A stretch of 64,000 bases of DNA, from positions 1 to 64,000 of the forward strand of contig NZ_FMYQ01000007.1 of NCBI RefSeq assembly GCF_900096975.1. The letters are read 5' to 3'. The notes beneath the pieces were generated by a model, which was given only the letters and a program-made list of their open reading frames with translations, had not been told where the DNA came from and did no database searches. Shown here one piece after another: positions 62,699 to 64,000 of the stretch. Both the position numbers and the translations under genes were made by a program. How positions within the stretch are numbered: the first letter of the stretch is position 1; the number at the start of each line of letters is the position of its first letter. The DNA is from Paraburkholderia lycopersici (lineage in GTDB: Bacteria; Pseudomonadota; Gammaproteobacteria; Burkholderiales; Burkholderiaceae).

Positions 62699-63508
62699 GG
62701 AGCCTCCGTTTTCACTTCGTGTTTCTTACGCGGGCATTGCGAATATATCCGGCAAGAAAGTCTTCAGCAATCGCGAAGACGCTGGGATGGTGCTGATTTT
62801 TTTCCGTTGTTGTACGAGATGGACTACGAAATTCATAAGTCTGTTCGGAAGCACACGTTACCAATAACAATTGTATTGATGTGCTTTCAATGTTGAGCGC
62901 GTGAGGCAGGGATAGGAGAGCAGAATTTTTGTCTGCAGTTCGCAATACGATGGGACGTACCGACTAAGCCTTGCCATACATCTACAGATGGGAATGCAGA
63001 ATTGTATTTTTACGATTAAGAAGTCCGCATACTTAGAATGAAGTATTCCATCTATAGGTAAAGGCGGATACATGTAAAGAAACCGTATCACGTTCAGCGA
63101 GTGCCAAATGGCGGATTAGTGATACGAGATGAGCCGCCGGCAATCTGCGGGGACCGCAAAGTCGGTGCGGGGAGCGAGTCCGGTTCGACGCGGCGCGTTT
63201 GGTGTCATGCGGAGCCCCGTGCTCAAGCAGGAGTGCAGCAGCTCCGTAGAGCAGTTGGACGCTTACTCGTTCGATTCGCGACGGACGGCGATAGACTGCA
63301 GCATCTGCACCGGTTCTGGAGCTACGCGTGGCCGCGCGAACTTGCGAGCACATTGACCTCAGCTATGAGCGGCGCGATACAGCTATTGTGGTGGTCCGTG
63401 AGCGCCGAACCTTCGCCATGACTGCACCCCGGCGGCGCCCAGCCGAACCGGTTCGGGGCGACGGACTGCTGGAGCAGGCAGTGGGCGAAGAGATGCGTGT
63501 AAAAATCC
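62699..63508. other. Intergenic region upstream of the protease operon
   Basis: About 810 bp. Should hold the promoter of the leftward protease gene. Between 62860 and 63080 it is AT-rich. A short frame over 63300-63525 (including HIDLSYERRDTAIVVVRERR) has some protein-like character but overlaps the next gene and has no ribosome site. No other gene supported. Confidence 0.4.
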
Positions 63509-64000
63509 ATGACGCATATTTTTAGACCGACACCGCTGGGCTTGTACTTTACGAAGTCGCGTAGTTGGAACCTTGTTCTCGACCTCGACCAGCAGGAACT
63601 ACTGCTCAGCCTAGACGGGAAGCCGTACAGGCAGGCTATTGCCGACGGTGCGGAGCCAGTCCTCGTGCGTCCAGGCATCTTGTGGGCAGCGTTGACGCTC
63701 CATATGGATGGTTTGTCGCCAATCAAGGTAGATGGCTTGCCGAGAAGCCGGGCGCGAGCGTTGCAAGCAGCTATTGCCGATGCCAAAGCGGCCGCGGAAG
63801 TGGCCAGACGGCGCGCAGCCCTACAGAAGGAATTCAATGCAGCGTATGCCGCGATTAGCGCGTGGGTGAAAGACGTCATTGATAGAGGCGACGTCATTCG
63901 CAAGAAGACGGGGTGGGTCGCACACGAAGACCAGATAGAATTGTTCGCGACGCGACCGAAGCTTGTTCTGAGCGACGAGGCGCTACTAAGCTACGTGCGT
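63509..64000 (+). CDS. N-terminal part of a possible UvrD/helicase IV-like protein (partial)
   Basis: ATG 63509 opens a frame that runs off the window: MTHIFRPTPLGLYFTKSRSW, LVRPGILWAALTLHMDG, KEFNAAYAAISAWVKDVIDR. The arrangement (beta-rich start with a W-containing strand, then a long helical region) resembles the N-terminal domain of helicase IV (HelD)-like proteins, in which the ATPase motifs come later. No Walker motif is inside the window, so the assignment is tentative. The frame is at least 164 codons with no stop before the edge. Confidence 0.5.
   Translation, partial: MTHIFRPTPLGLYFTKSRSWNLVLDLDQQELLLSLDGKPYRQAIADGAEPVLVRPGILWAALTLHMDGLSPIKVDGLPRSRARALQAAIADAKAAAEVARRRAALQKEFNAAYAAISAWVKDVIDRGDVIRKKTGWVAHEDQIELFATRPKLVLSDEALLSYVR

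Noticed and set aside
63200..63310. A tRNA-like stretch with a T-loop-like GTTCGATTC
   Set aside because: No acceptor stem or anticodon arm can be folded around it, and the spacing to the D-arm-like part is too short.
63322..63903. A 193-codon minus-strand frame at the right edge
   Set aside because: Opposite to a plus-strand frame with better protein-like composition that continues through the window edge; the minus-strand reading is Ser/Ala/Arg-rich shadow.
1..64000. CRISPR arrays
   Set aside because: No regularly spaced direct repeats of 20-40 bp were seen; the only tandem repeat is the 15-bp unit at 52786.

Overview
The window reads as chromosomal or megaplasmid DNA of a GC-rich betaproteobacterium, most likely Paraburkholderia/Burkholderia. 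This is inferred from gene content (an RpoD paralogue, Burkholderia-type porins, an E. coli-like bcs cluster, an oph-type phthalate cluster) and from the strong GC-rich codon use that gives nearly every gene long shadow frames. No rRNA, complete tRNA or CRISPR array was seen.

Layout. 1-263 is the end of a truncated IS3-family element beside the rpoD terminator. 370-4044 (minus strand) holds an RpoD-type sigma factor, a GFA-family Zn protein and a small HTH regulator that faces an unknown plus-strand gene. 5287-20412 is a nine-gene minus-strand cellulose operon in the order bcsB-bcsZ-bcsC-bcsE-bcsF-bcsQ-bcsA-bcsG-bcsR. It has c-di-GMP input (PilZ in BcsA, RxGD in BcsE) and phosphoethanolamine modification (BcsG). 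20861-29694 holds a Fur-box TonB siderophore receptor, a LysR regulator with two HTH domains, a GntR/FCD regulator, an FAD oxidoreductase with an ABM-fold partner, and a nasT-nasS nitrate-sensing pair without nitrate assimilation genes. A classical autotransporter with RTX-like repeats (30601-33747) and a hemerythrin follow.

34455-45306 is a complete upper pathway for phthalate: ophA1 reductase, ophD permease, ophC decarboxylase, a porin, a MarR regulator, a dedicated quinolinate phosphoribosyltransferase (ophE type), ophB dihydrodiol dehydrogenase and ophA2 Rieske oxygenase. A sCache chemoreceptor follows. Six copies of the palindrome ATTAGA-N2-TCTAAT (at most one mismatch) sit in the promoter gaps, including one touching the chemoreceptor start codon. 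This suggests one regulon covering sensing, uptake, catabolism and protection of NAD synthesis. The end product, protocatechuate, must be degraded by genes outside the window.

45436-51426 is ordinary core or accessory metabolism: a porin, a branched-chain amino-acid type binding protein, a SulP transporter and a zinc alcohol dehydrogenase.

From about 51.6 kb to the right edge the DNA changes character: lower GC, short unfamiliar genes, long gaps. This is an integrated accessory island, although no integrase is in view. It contains a family of HAD phosphatase-like proteins of the 'Swiss Army Knife' RNA-repair HAD type (two intact, one with its catalytic residues replaced, one broken), interleaved with excisionase-like HTH proteins. 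It also has several unknown genes, a translationally coupled pair encoding a secreted trypsin-like protease and a secreted partner, and the start of a possible helicase. This island is the part of the window most likely to hold an undescribed system.
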